A DNA stretch of 64,000 bases from Salegentibacter maritimus (GCF_016236915.1 NZ_JAEHOK010000015.1:1-64000), one strand, 5' to 3'. Numbered from the stretch's first letter, positions 7,694 through 17,039 are shown. Notes: a model not told the origin generated them from the sequence alone. Translations and numbers: made by a program.

Positions 7694-9133
7694 TTAGAAT
7701 TGAAAATAAATAAAATTTTCATTGTCAGCATAAAACCAAAAAATTAAGGATAAAATTGACAGATAAAATAAATACCTATAAATGAATTTAAACTTATTTA
7801 CTTTCTCAATTGCATATTGATTTTCCCTCCCGAACCATTCAATTATCACCAATATTAGAATTAGAATTAACGAAATAAGCTCTCCATATTCTAACCTAAA
7901 GAATTCGAAAAGAGAAAAACTAAACATACCTCCCAAATAACTTATAGCATGCCCAATATCTTCCGCTCTAAAAAACACCCAGGCAATTACCGTTAAACCA
8001 AAGGTTAGCGACATTTGCCATAATTCTTTAAAGGAAGGCAAATAAGAATTTTGTGCCACTACTTCCATATTTTGGCGATTTCGTTTGGCTAACAGTAATG
8101 GAAGAAAATATATGGCATTCAATGCTCCCCATACAATAAAAGTCCAGTTTGCACCGTGCCAAAAACCACTAACTATAAAAATTATAAAGGTATTCCGCAC
8201 TTTCATCCAGGTACCTCCACGGCTACCGCCCAGGGGAATATACACATAATCCCTAAACCAAGTGGATAGGGAAATATGCCAACGTCTCCAAAACTCGGCA
8301 ATATCCCTGGAAAAATAAGGGAAAGCAAAATTCTGCATCAAATTAAAACCAAATAATCTTGCGGTACCTATGGCGATATCTGAATATCCCGAAAAGTCAC
8401 CGTAAATTTGAAATGTAAAAAATACCGCTCCCAGCAATAAAGTGCTTCCCGACATATCGGCCGAATTTTCAAAGATGTGGTTTGCATATACGGCACAATT
8501 ATCGGCAATCACAACTTTTTTAAACAAACCCCATAAGATTTGTCGCATTCCATCTACTCCCTGACTATACTCAAACTTTCTGTTTCTATAAAATTGGGGA
8601 AGTAAATTTGTTGCTCGTTCTATAGGCCCGGCCACCAATTGGGGAAAAAAGCTTACGAAGGCAGCAAACGAAATAAAGTTCTTGGCAGGTTCTAAGCGCT
8701 TTTTATACACATCTATAGTGTAGCTTAAGGTTTGAAACGTGTAAAAACTAATTCCCACGGGAAGGATAATATTTAAAGAATTAGCATTTAACTCATAACC
8801 GGCTACGCTAAAAGCCGATTTAAAATTATCGAGAAAAAAATTATAGTATTTAAAGAAGCCCAGAAAACCAAGATTAACCAGTATACTTATCCAGAGTAGA
8901 ACTTTCCTACGTGTAGGAGATTCGGTCTTGCCCAAATGCTGTCCAACGAAATAATCTACCAGGGTACTAAATAAAATTAAAGAAAGGAACCGCCAATCCC
9001 ACCAGCCATAAAACAAATAGCTGGCTGCAGCAACCAGTAAATTTTGCCATTTAAGGCTTTTGTTGAAAACAAACCAGTAAAGAACAAAGACAACCGGCAG
9101 GAAAATAGCAAAATCCAGGGAGTTAAAAAGCAT
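7694..9133 (-). CDS. MBOAT-family O-acyltransferase (AlgI/DltB-like)
   Basis: This polytopic inner-membrane protein of 479 residues begins MLFNSLDFAIFLPVVF and has many hydrophobic helices. It shows the MBOAT core words SFYTFQTLSYTIDVY, FFPQLVAGPIERA, FWRRWHISLSTWFRDYVYIPLGG and, with the invariant His, SGFWHGANW. The C-terminus FIYFQF is common in bacterial members. The family moves acyl groups, usually acetyl, through the membrane to modify alginate, peptidoglycan, teichoic acid or other glycans. The SGNH-like gene follows after three bases. The LacI regulator lies directly upstream on the same strand. Confidence 0.93.
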   Translation of the reverse strand: MLFNSLDFAIFLPVVFVLYWFVFNKSLKWQNLLVAAASYLFYGWWDWRFLSLILFSTLVDYFVGQHLGKTESPTRRKVLLWISILVNLGFLGFFKYYNFFLDNFKSAFSVAGYELNANSLNIILPVGISFYTFQTLSYTIDVYKKRLEPAKNFISFAAFVSFFPQLVAGPIERATNLLPQFYRNRKFEYSQGVDGMRQILWGLFKKVVIADNCAVYANHIFENSADMSGSTLLLGAVFFTFQIYGDFSGYSDIAIGTARLFGFNLMQNFAFPYFSRDIAEFWRRWHISLSTWFRDYVYIPLGGSRGGTWMKVRNTFIIFIVSGFWHGANWTFIVWGALNAIYFLPLLLAKRNRQNMEVVAQNSYLPSFKELWQMSLTFGLTVIAWVFFRAEDIGHAISYLGGMFSFSLFEFFRLEYGELISLILILILVIIEWFGRENQYAIEKVNKFKFIYRYLFYLSILSLIFWFYADNENFIYFQF

Positions 9134-9261
9134 CTAACCTTAATTCAATTAAAATTTGCCGCAAAAATAGAAAGTTCTTTATGATATTCTTAGAAAAGAA
9201 CAAAAACTATTAATTCGACTGGTTTATTACCCTAAAAGCCTACACAAGAATGTTTAGAACC

Positions 9262-10269
9262 TCAAAAATCAGTAGATTCCATATGAATTAGCTTGGTATG
9301 TATAGTTTTATTAATGGGTGGCTTTCTATCGTTTTTATTCTCTATTCTATCTACCAACAATTCAACGGCTTCCCAACCAATTTGTTCAGGGAATTGTTCA
9401 ACATAACTAATAGACGGAGTTAAAAACCGGGCTACTTCTTTATTAATAAATCCTATTACTTTTAAGTCTTCGGGAATTTTGATGTTATTTTCATAGGCCA
9501 TTCTATACACCAACATGGTACTATCAAAATCAGAGCAGAGTATGGCTTCTACCTTATCTTCTACTAAAAGCTTCTTTGTTTTTTCCCGTAAAGTATCTGG
9601 TTTGGAAGAATTGGCAATAAAAAAATCTTCTTTACTTTTTAAGGCATTTCTATAACCGGTAATTCTTAATTTACCAACTCCTAAATGATGAATGGAGGTT
9701 GCAATACCTATTTTCTTAATACCTCTTGCCTGTAGCATTCGGGTTGCATCTTCAAAACTATTTTCGTCATCTATCCCAATTTTATCCACGGCAAGATCAA
9801 GGTTGGTCCTATCGTAAAGTACCACAGGGATGTCATAATCTACCAAATTGAAAAGATGTTCAAATTCTTTTGATCTTTGAGTTTCTTCTGAAAATGCAAT
9901 TAGCACTCCATCTACAAAACCTGAAGTTAGCATTTCAGATATTTGCTTTTCCCTATCTAAACTCTCATTAGAAATATACGTAATAACCTGAAGGCCGGCT
10001 TTTTGAGCCCTGGCTTCTATTCCCGATAACACACTGGCAAAAAAAGTATTTTCTATATTCGGAATAATAACCCCAATGGTCCCACTTTTACTGCTCTTTA
10101 GATTTACGGCAACCGGGTTTGGCCGGTATTTATGCAATTTTGCAAGCTCTTTAACCCTTTCTACAGTTTTGGGACTAATTTCCGGACTGTCATGCAAAGC
10201 CTTAGATACAGTAGAAACCGATACATTAAGTAATTTTGCAAGTTCCTTTAAAGTGATTTTGTTTTTCAT
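9262..10269 (-). CDS. LacI-family transcriptional regulator
   Basis: The N-terminus ITLKELAKLLNVSVSTVSKAL is the LacI helix-turn-helix, followed by the hinge segment RPNPVAVNLKSSKSGTIGVIIPN. The rest is a periplasmic-binding-protein-like sensor domain of about 270 residues, expected to bind a sugar or similar effector. The start is the ATG at 10269 (335 residues). A TTG at 10284 would add five residues with no family counterpart. The MBOAT gene starts 128 bp downstream, so it may control the polysaccharide genes. In Bacteroidota, LacI proteins more often control sugar-use genes, so the target is uncertain. Confidence 0.93.
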   Translation of the reverse strand: MKNKITLKELAKLLNVSVSTVSKALHDSPEISPKTVERVKELAKLHKYRPNPVAVNLKSSKSGTIGVIIPNIENTFFASVLSGIEARAQKAGLQVITYISNESLDREKQISEMLTSGFVDGVLIAFSEETQRSKEFEHLFNLVDYDIPVVLYDRTNLDLAVDKIGIDDENSFEDATRMLQARGIKKIGIATSIHHLGVGKLRITGYRNALKSKEDFFIANSSKPDTLREKTKKLLVEDKVEAILCSDFDSTMLVYRMAYENNIKIPEDLKVIGFINKEVARFLTPSISYVEQFPEQIGWEAVELLVDRIENKNDRKPPINKTIHTKLIHMESTDF

Positions 10270-10685
10270 CTGTTTACTATACAATTTAAGCCTTCCAGGA
10301 TATTCCCGGATTTATAATCATTCTCTTTAATAGTCTAGCACTCTATACAAACCAATCTGTTGCATTTATTAAAATTTTAGTAATGAATTATATCTTCTTT
10401 AATTTTTTACTAAAACTTAAGGATTTGCAAATATCTAATAAATTCACAAAGTAGCCCCTTTAGATAACATTAATATTTATATAAATCTTCAAGTTAAAAA
10501 TAAGAATATCTACCGAGATTTCTAAAATAAGGATGCACCCTAACACAAATCTGGAAATTAAGACACTTCTACCACCGATTGAACATATCGGAAAATTTGG
10601 AATGATATACTATTTCATCTACATTTTCCCCAGGTCAAAAAAATTAAATTTTATTAATTTTACAACTAAACTTGAATACCTAAAA
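10270..10685. other. Divergent intergenic region
   Basis: These 416 bases between the LacI gene and a small membrane protein gene are AT-rich and contain no gene I can support. They should hold promoters for both directions, but I saw no clear TAnnTTTG element. An open frame starting at 10533 runs through the second half, but its first 51 residues have no protein-like character. Confidence 0.5.
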
Positions 10686-10835
10686 ATGAAAATTCCAGCC
10701 TCTTATTGGTTTTATATCCTTGCTGCACTTGTAACAATTATAGGTTTAATAACCGGCTGGTATTTCTTTTTCCTACTTGTTTTTCCTTTGGGGATTTTTA
10801 ATTTCAGAAATAAAAAAAATAACCGCGATTTTTAA
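10686..10835 (+). CDS. Small hydrophobic membrane protein
   Basis: A 49-residue reading frame starts with MKIPASYWFYILAALVTIIG and contains two membrane helices separated by a short turn around GWYF. It ends with the basic tail NFRNKKNNRDF. It is the plausible core of a longer open frame that begins at 10533. The internal ATG is preferred because the upstream part is polar, irregular and lacks a family look. I do not recognise it beyond a resemblance to the many short two-helix proteins of flavobacteria. Confidence 0.5.
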   Translation: MKIPASYWFYILAALVTIIGLITGWYFFFLLVFPLGIFNFRNKKNNRDF

Positions 10836-10934
10836 AACGAAAACCTATTTTATATAGAGTTCTTAAAATCGCTTAAGCCTTTTAGAAATGGGGGTTTTAA
10901 AGGAGTTAAACTTATCCTAAACAAGTTTCATTAT

Positions 10935-10964
10935 TTGCATATAAAAGCTTCTCCTTGTAATTTG
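10935..10964 (+). promoter_or_regulatory. Candidate promoter of the small unknown gene at 10993
   Basis: TTG at 10935-10937 and TAATTTG at 10958-10964 are 20 bp apart. The second element is one base shorter than TAnnTTTG, so the match is imperfect. The start codon is 29 bases downstream. Confidence 0.4.
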
Positions 10965-10992
10965 ACATTGTTAACCAATCAAATTATTTAAA

Positions 10993-11313
10993 ATGAAAGA
11001 TTACGGTACATTATCGCAAGCAATAAATAAGCTAAAGCTAGAAGAAGGTTATGAGCATGATTTTAACCTTCTAGATGAAGAAATAGAGCTAAAAGCTAAA
11101 AAAGAAACCTTTGGGGTTGAAGATTTCGACGTTGATAAAGTTCTTAGGTTTGAAGGAATGAGCAACCCAGATGATAATGCTATTTTATATGCTATTACCA
11201 CTTCTAAAGGTTATAAAGGGGTATTGGTAGATGGTTATGGAGTATCAAGCGGCCAGGTCTCTAAGGAAATGATTGAAAAACTGGACCTTAAGGATAACCG
11301 GCCTACGAGTTAA
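10993..11313 (+). CDS. Small conserved flavobacterial protein of unknown function
   Basis: This soluble 106-residue protein starts MKDYGTLSQAINKLKLEEGYEHDFNLLDE. It is acidic and lacks a signal peptide or membrane helix. Similar short Bacteroidota proteins are often labelled phosphoribosylpyrophosphate synthetase in databases, but nothing here resembles that enzyme: there is no PRPP-binding motif, and the length is a third of the enzyme's. The ending KGYKGVLVDGYGVSSGQVSKEMIEKL is also typical of these short proteins. It lies just upstream of dps on the same strand with its own promoter, so a stress-related role is possible but not shown. Confidence 0.75.
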   Translation: MKDYGTLSQAINKLKLEEGYEHDFNLLDEEIELKAKKETFGVEDFDVDKVLRFEGMSNPDDNAILYAITTSKGYKGVLVDGYGVSSGQVSKEMIEKLDLKDNRPTS

Positions 11314-11348
11314 GTTTCGTTAAACTTCTATTAAACCGAATTATAATA

Positions 11349-11379
11349 TTGGTTATATAACGAAACTATCATATTTTTG
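11349..11379 (+). promoter_or_regulatory. Promoter of dps
   Basis: TTG at 11349-11351 and TATTTTTG at 11372-11379 are separated by exactly 20 bp. The second element is a perfect TAnnTTTG match, and the start codon is 32 bases downstream. This is one of the two best promoter matches in the window. Confidence 0.7.
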
Positions 11380-11411
11380 AATTGAATTAAAAAAAACAAT
11401 AAATAAAAACT

Positions 11412-11903
11412 ATGAGCTATTTAGGACTAGATACTGAAAAGACGGCTAAAACAGTAGATGAACTTAATGTTTTACTGGCTGATTACCATTTATATTATCA
11501 AAAGTTAAGAAATTTCCATTGGAATGTTATCGGTAAAAATTTCTTTGACTTACACGAGAAATTTGAAGAATTATACGATGATGCTAAGTTGAAAGTTGAT
11601 GAGATTGCTGAGCGTATCCTTACCTTAAGATATACTCCGGTAAGTAACTTAAGCGATTATTTAAAGTCTTCTAATATTGAAGAATCAAAATCGGATTTAA
11701 CCGATTATGAGATGATTGAAATCTTATTAAAAGATCACGGAACTTTGTTAAAGCAAATGCGTGCTGTGGTTGAAACTGCCGATAAAGCAGGAGATGAAGG
11801 AACCATAGACCTTATTGGCGCATATATTAGAGAATTGGAAAAAACCAGCTGGATGTTAGATGCATGGAAAATGAAAACTACAGATTCGCATAAACCCAGT
11901 TAA
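11412..11903 (+). CDS. dps: Dps-family DNA-binding ferritin
   Basis: Dps forms a dodecamer that oxidises and stores iron with hydrogen peroxide and protects DNA in starvation and oxidative stress. The 163 residues show the family's inter-subunit ferroxidase ligands in LRNFHWNVIGKNFFDLHEKFEELYDD, where the His and the downstream Asp/Glu residues are in place. ADEIAERILTL-like spacing follows in KVDEIAERILTLRYTPV. It has a clear promoter of its own, and the MscS gene begins 11 bp after its stop codon, so the two are probably cotranscribed. Confidence 0.93.
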   Translation: MSYLGLDTEKTAKTVDELNVLLADYHLYYQKLRNFHWNVIGKNFFDLHEKFEELYDDAKLKVDEIAERILTLRYTPVSNLSDYLKSSNIEESKSDLTDYEMIEILLKDHGTLLKQMRAVVETADKAGDEGTIDLIGAYIRELEKTSWMLDAWKMKTTDSHKPS

Positions 11904-11914
11904 AATTTAATTAT

Positions 11915-12796
11915 TTGGAAGACAAGTTTAATTTAAAAGAATCCCTGGAGGGAATAAGTGCAAAACTGGTAAGCTGGTTAGATTCATTAATATTGAATTT
12001 ACCAAACTTCCTTTTGGCAGTTATTGTTTTTGTATTTTTTATTTTTCTGGCCAAGTATACCGGCAGATTACTAAACAAACTGCTAGCTAAAAAAGTTAAA
12101 CAAGACTCCATAAGACATATAACCGTTAAGGTGAGCAAGGCCATTGTGATCCTTATCGGTTTTTTTATTGCCCTTGGAATTCTGGACCTTAATAAGATTC
12201 TAACCTCTGTACTTGCCGGTGCCGGTGTGGTAGGACTTGCTATTGGACTTGCTTTACAAGGCACTTTAAACAACACTTTCTCTGGAATTATTTTAAGTTT
12301 TCTTCCCGAACTTCAAATTGGAGATTGGGTAGAAACAAACTCATATGCGGGAGAAGTTACAGAGATTAACTTACGAAATATCGTAATTAAACAATCTGAC
12401 AATAACTATGTGGTTATCCCCAACTCCAAGATTGTAGAAGAACCTTTTAAGAACTTTTCAACTACCAACAGATCCCGGGTTATGTTGAATTGTGGGGTAG
12501 GCTACTCTTCTGATTTAGAAAAAGTAAAAGAAATAACTATTGAAACTATTTCTAAACATTTTCCTTCTCGAGGAAACGAGCAGGTAGAATTTATGTTTAC
12601 CGAATTTGGAGATAGCTCTATAAATTTTGTAGTTCGATTCTGGACCGATGTTACCAAAAACAGGGACATCTTAGTTGCTAAAGACATCGCAATTATAGAA
12701 GTTAAAAAGACTTTTGATAAGAATGGCATCAATATCCCATTCCCTATTCGCACCATAGACTTTTCTAATACGTTAAATCTACAAAAACCAGAGTAA
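11915..12796 (+). CDS. Small-conductance mechanosensitive channel, MscS family
   Basis: This inner-membrane channel opens under membrane tension in hypo-osmotic shock. The 293 residues have two early membrane helices (about 28-50 and 68-90), then the pore helix TM3 with the glycine/alanine-rich pattern AGAGVVGLAIGLALQGTL. The cytoplasmic beta and alpha/beta domains follow, including QIGDWVETNSYAGEVTEINLR. It is close to the compact E. coli MscS length. The start is a TTG at 11915, and no ATG occurs before the membrane helices. It sits 11 bp after dps, which suggests joint stress expression. Confidence 0.92.
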   Translation: MEDKFNLKESLEGISAKLVSWLDSLILNLPNFLLAVIVFVFFIFLAKYTGRLLNKLLAKKVKQDSIRHITVKVSKAIVILIGFFIALGILDLNKILTSVLAGAGVVGLAIGLALQGTLNNTFSGIILSFLPELQIGDWVETNSYAGEVTEINLRNIVIKQSDNNYVVIPNSKIVEEPFKNFSTTNRSRVMLNCGVGYSSDLEKVKEITIETISKHFPSRGNEQVEFMFTEFGDSSINFVVRFWTDVTKNRDILVAKDIAIIEVKKTFDKNGINIPFPIRTIDFSNTLNLQKPE

Positions 12797-13265
12797 CTCT
12801 AATTCCCCTAATTATCCAACCATCAATTAGTCTAAAGTTTATTGCACGTCAGGTGTAGGGTATGCGAGAACTGCTTTTAAAATATCATTTATATACTACT
12901 TTTCTTAAAAATTGAATGTTCAACATCCTACTATAAAAGCATTTTTTCTAAATCAAAATCAGAAGTATTTCTTATTATGGTAGCTTCTGAAAACTACTAA
13001 AAGTCAAGAGTTTCAAAAATTCTGGAGTGGAAGAAAAAAGCAAATTATCAACTTAAGAACAGTCTCTGAGCTTTAAACCTCCATTATCGCGTAAAATCAC
13101 CCAAGGCATAACCCAAAGAACATCCTCAGTTGAACTTTAAAGCAAGTATCTGGCCACTATGCATTTACTAACAGGAAGCAGGCAGATTATCCAACTTCAT
13201 AATATAAAAAAGCTCCCAGTAACATTTACCGGGAGCTTTTAAAAAACTTATTTGTTATTACTTAA
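12797..13265. other. Intergenic region between convergent genes
   Basis: Between the MscS gene and the large phosphoesterase gene there are 469 bases, with a terminator near the right end (13208-13240). I looked for a decayed transposase or short gene in the rest, and found only short frames with no recognisable motif. Confidence 0.5.
13208..13240 (-). terminator. Rho-independent terminator of the phosphoesterase-barrel gene
   Basis: The arms AAAAGCTCCC (13208-13217) and GGGAGCTTTT (13231-13240) are exact reverse complements with a 13-base loop. On the minus strand the stem is followed by a run of six T. It lies 25 bp after the stop codon of the minus-strand gene. Confidence 0.85.
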
Positions 13266-16200
13266 TTAAAACTCAAAGCCAAATCCAAAAGAGAATCTAT
13301 ATCCCTCACTCCCCTTAAACAGGCTAAAAGTTCCGTTTACGGCTTCAGCACTGTTTACCCAAAGGCCTACACCGTAACTATCATGCCATTTACTACTATC
13401 CTCGAAATCGTTCCAAACGCGTCCTAAATCATAACCGGTAAAAACTCCTATTTGTAATGGCAGGAACCTGGTTGTAAATTGATCGAAACCATATCTTATA
13501 TCGGCACCGGTAGCAAAAGCACTTTTACCTGTAAAGCGTTGAATACGATAACCTCTTAGCCCTGTATCGCCACCTAACTGTGCAGCCTGATAAAACTCAT
13601 AATCATCTCCCATATTTAGATGAGCCTGCACATGGGTTTTTAAAACAAGTTTTCTATTTCTGGTAAGTGCATTATAAAAGCCCCAGTAAGGTTTAAAATA
13701 GCCATAGGTTTGTGAGGTTTCAGCCGTGTTCATTTGTCCACCAAGATTTAGTTCAAACTTCATTCCCCTACTTGGGTTTAAGGTATTATCGTAACTTTCG
13801 TAACGGTAAAGGGCATCTAAACCGGCAAAATACTTTCTTTTAAAAAAGTCGGGGTCACCACTTGTAAAATCTTCAGTAATAAACCTACCTTCTGTAGATT
13901 CTACTTTATTACCCTCAAAACTTGCCATATACCTAAACATGCTTCCAAATGGAGTTTTGTTTTCAAAACCTGCTTTTACACCAAAGCGACTAATTTTTAC
14001 ACGGTTATAATCAAAATCAAGCGACTCATCAAAATTCGGAGTCTCATTCCCATAACCAAAAAAGTTACTGGCATAATTTGGGCTGGCGTAATTAGCCCCA
14101 ACTTTAAGATTGTAATTACCGAGTATTAGGGCAAACTCACCTTCGTAATAAAGATCAAATCCGTTCGTCGCAAAATAGTAACCTCCCCCAAAAGTATGTT
14201 GGGTAGTAAATGGGTTTCTCTTGAATGCATTTTTTGTGGTAACCATCTCAAGGCCAAGCTTAAAACCATCGTCTGGGTTAAATCCAAAAGCCGGTACTAC
14301 TGCCCCACTGGTAAAGATCTTTTTATCTTTATCATATGTATTTATCTGGTAGTTATCCCTAAACCTAAATTTGGCATTTCCGGCTTCTTTTACAGTATTA
14401 GGTTTGGTTTTGTGATCGTAGATTTTAATTTTATTTCCATTCTTTATAGTATAAACGTCATTGTTTTGACCACCTATTATCCTGGTAAAAATATAATTAT
14501 CTCCTTCTCCATCCACTAAAATTTTATCATCATCATCTAGCGCATACAACCAAATTTCTTTAGTTTCATTTTTATCGTACACTTTTTCGCTTACTACCTC
14601 AGCCCTTTCACCATCTTTATTTCGACTAATTTTAACTTTGGTTTTACCGCCTTTCATTCGGGTAATATCAACAAAATCATCTTTATCGGTTCCGGTAATA
14701 ATTGCAAGATCTGCGAAATGATCGTAATATCTCATGGCGATATCAACAATGTTATCCCTTCTTGCTTTTACCTTTTCAATTAATTCTTTTGTAGTCTCAT
14801 CATAGGTTTCGGGAGGAAGTTTTCTAAAGGCTTCTTCAATTACCTCATCGGTCATATTCTCTTTAATGAATTCCGCTTGTTCCTGCCAGGTTTCTTTGCC
14901 CACATTTTGCAGCAAAGAACGATCTAAACCGGTAGCTGAAACATTAAACCACTCTACATTATTTATATCTTCGCCATAAACGGCAAACTGCGAGGCAAAT
15001 CCGGTTAAGGCTCTTAGGGTTCCAAAAAAGGCCCCGTCGAAATTTGAAAAAACCTGGTCCCTATCCCTGGGGATTGGCTTGAAGACCCTATTGCCTTCTT
15101 CATCTTCAATTTCAGCCCATCGCCATTGGTCCTGGTGCCTGTCCCAGTCTCCTATGAGCATATCAAATATCCTGGCCCTAACATAAGCAGGCTCATCTAA
15201 AGAATATTTTTCGTCCCTACGCAGCCTGTCGAACATTCCGGCTGTACTTTGAATATCGTGATTGGGAGAACCAAAACTTTCTTTTCCCAACCAGTGTTCT
15301 TCAGGCCTTTCCTCTATCATATAAATAGCGTCGCCATGTTCTTCATTATACTTTCCTAATTTTGGCTGTTTCGGTAAATAATACAATTCTGGATTGGTAT
15401 GATAAACCCCAATGGCATCTGCCATAGTTGGTATAGCCAAAAATGCATAAGGATGGGCAGCTGTATAAAAATCAGATATAATATCTTCGGCTACCGTATT
15501 CTCTAATTGAGTTTCTATAGGAGTATCCTTAAAAGCTACGGTTTGTAAAAACTGAACCGCCTTCTTTTTAATTCTTCGAATATTATACTCCCTATCCAAA
15601 CTGTCTTTCAACCTTATTGATATGGTTTGATGGCCACCTCCAGCACGCATTGGTGTTAAGCCTCCATAAAGTGTATCCAGATCAGCTATTTTTACATTAA
15701 TATCGGTACCATATAACTCACGATATCTTTGTCCCCAAACAGTTCTGTGTACTGTCCCTTTTTCGGTATCATCTTTTGGATATACTGACGTTGTAATTGA
15801 TTCTTCAAATTCTTTTGGAAAGTCTGAAATATCGTATTCTTTAGGTGCCGCAAAAATTTCTTTTTGGTACAACAATTTAGCTTTATTGTTTTCGTTCCCG
15901 TAAAAGCTTGCCCAGGAAGAGCCGTCTTTAAATACGTCGTAAACTACAAAACCCTGTTCAGGATACGCAAAAAGCCCATCGTTACTCAAGGTTGCGTAGG
16001 TAGCTTTTGACGCAGACCCGGTAACAATTTGATTTATTTTACCATGTTCAATATATTGTAAAGAGTGCTCATGACCACTTACAAAGAGCAAACGGTCTGA
16101 ATTTTGTCCTAAGGTTTCAAGACGTTTTACCAAAGATTTATAACGTTCGTTTTGGGCATCCTGAATAGAAACACCTCCGGTAGTTCTTATTAAAGTGGCT

Positions 16201-16985
16201 AAAGATCCTAGAATTGGTATTGGTATTTTCTTTTGTGAAGGATATATATGCCTGTTAAAATTATACTGCCCACCATGCACTCCATTGGTAAATAAAGGAT
16301 GGTGTATTGCTACAATTATTGTTTTATTCTGACTCTTCTTAAGTTCTGTTTCGACCTCAAGAAACATGGCTTCTCTGGTTTTTATCTCAGCACAATCATC
16401 GTTAATGGTGGGATTCTTGTTCCAGTCTTCAAGATACCATTGAGAATCTATTACAATTAAGGTTATCTCATCACCTACATCCATAATCTCAAGTCCACAG
16501 CCTGTTTTTGGGCTCCAAATAACATTGTCGCCCAGTTTTTCTTTTAGGTAGGCTTCCTGCCTTTCTAGACCTGCAATACGCTCGCTATACCAATCATGGT
16601 TCCCGGGAATAAATAAAACATTTCCATCGTAGCCTTCAATGGCATCCAGTTGGGCATCAATTTTATACTCGGCTTCCTCCCTTTCCGGTGAGTCTTTTTC
16701 GGGCATTCCGTCGGGATAAATATTATCACCCAAAAAGATGGTAAAGTTATCGGTTTGCTTTACAGAGTCCAGATAACTTTTAAAAGCTATAAGTCCTTTA
16801 GAGCTTCCTCCCGTGGGGGAGTAGCCCCCATCTCCCAATAGGTAAAAGGATTTTTCTATCTCTTTATTACTCGGATATCCAAAATTAGATTTTGGTTCGC
16901 CTTTGCGATATTTTGGATCTGAGGACACACAAGAATAAATCACTAACAAGGCCATTAGTGATAGAAAGAAGTTAGTTTTTTTCAT
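13266..16985 (-). CDS. Lipoprotein with metallophosphoesterase, kinase-like and outer-membrane beta-barrel parts
   Basis: The protein has 1239 residues. A lipoprotein signal ends at Cys19. A calcineurin-like phosphoesterase domain follows, with GDGG (51-54), GDN (86-88), GNHDW (128-132), HHPLF (228-232) and GHEH (304-307), so all metal ligands are present. The middle part (about 410-760) has a glycine-rich strand GGGHQTISIRL (449-459), YNIRRIKKKA (467-476), and GDWDRHQDQW (612-621) followed by PRDRDQVF (639-646), which resemble the ATP-binding and catalytic loops of HipA/Fam20C-like atypical kinases. A repeat-like D/G/N-rich stretch (about 815-850) leads to a beta-barrel (about 895-1239) ending in FGFGFEF, as in BamA/TamA-like proteins. 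So it is probably outer-membrane-anchored with enzyme domains outside or in the periplasm. The kinase idea is inference. Confidence 0.85.
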   Translation of the reverse strand: MKKTNFFLSLMALLVIYSCVSSDPKYRKGEPKSNFGYPSNKEIEKSFYLLGDGGYSPTGGSSKGLIAFKSYLDSVKQTDNFTIFLGDNIYPDGMPEKDSPEREEAEYKIDAQLDAIEGYDGNVLFIPGNHDWYSERIAGLERQEAYLKEKLGDNVIWSPKTGCGLEIMDVGDEITLIVIDSQWYLEDWNKNPTINDDCAEIKTREAMFLEVETELKKSQNKTIIVAIHHPLFTNGVHGGQYNFNRHIYPSQKKIPIPILGSLATLIRTTGGVSIQDAQNERYKSLVKRLETLGQNSDRLLFVSGHEHSLQYIEHGKINQIVTGSASKATYATLSNDGLFAYPEQGFVVYDVFKDGSSWASFYGNENNKAKLLYQKEIFAAPKEYDISDFPKEFEESITTSVYPKDDTEKGTVHRTVWGQRYRELYGTDINVKIADLDTLYGGLTPMRAGGGHQTISIRLKDSLDREYNIRRIKKKAVQFLQTVAFKDTPIETQLENTVAEDIISDFYTAAHPYAFLAIPTMADAIGVYHTNPELYYLPKQPKLGKYNEEHGDAIYMIEERPEEHWLGKESFGSPNHDIQSTAGMFDRLRRDEKYSLDEPAYVRARIFDMLIGDWDRHQDQWRWAEIEDEEGNRVFKPIPRDRDQVFSNFDGAFFGTLRALTGFASQFAVYGEDINNVEWFNVSATGLDRSLLQNVGKETWQEQAEFIKENMTDEVIEEAFRKLPPETYDETTKELIEKVKARRDNIVDIAMRYYDHFADLAIITGTDKDDFVDITRMKGGKTKVKISRNKDGERAEVVSEKVYDKNETKEIWLYALDDDDKILVDGEGDNYIFTRIIGGQNNDVYTIKNGNKIKIYDHKTKPNTVKEAGNAKFRFRDNYQINTYDKDKKIFTSGAVVPAFGFNPDDGFKLGLEMVTTKNAFKRNPFTTQHTFGGGYYFATNGFDLYYEGEFALILGNYNLKVGANYASPNYASNFFGYGNETPNFDESLDFDYNRVKISRFGVKAGFENKTPFGSMFRYMASFEGNKVESTEGRFITEDFTSGDPDFFKRKYFAGLDALYRYESYDNTLNPSRGMKFELNLGGQMNTAETSQTYGYFKPYWGFYNALTRNRKLVLKTHVQAHLNMGDDYEFYQAAQLGGDTGLRGYRIQRFTGKSAFATGADIRYGFDQFTTRFLPLQIGVFTGYDLGRVWNDFEDSSKWHDSYGVGLWVNSAEAVNGTFSLFKGSEGYRFSFGFGFEF

Positions 16986-17039
16986 AAAGGTTATTCAACA
17001 TTTTTTGTACTTTGGCTAAACAAAAACCAGCTAAACTAT

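Noticed and set aside
10533-10685. 5' extension of the small membrane protein gene
   Set aside because: The first 51 residues are irregular. An internal ATG starts a neat two-helix protein.
10993-11313. Phosphoribosylpyrophosphate synthetase, the label often given to this short family
   Set aside because: The protein is one third of the enzyme length and has no PRPP-binding loop.
12797-13207. Possible decayed transposase or gene relic
   Set aside because: I found no recognisable motif in any frame. Only a terminator is supported.
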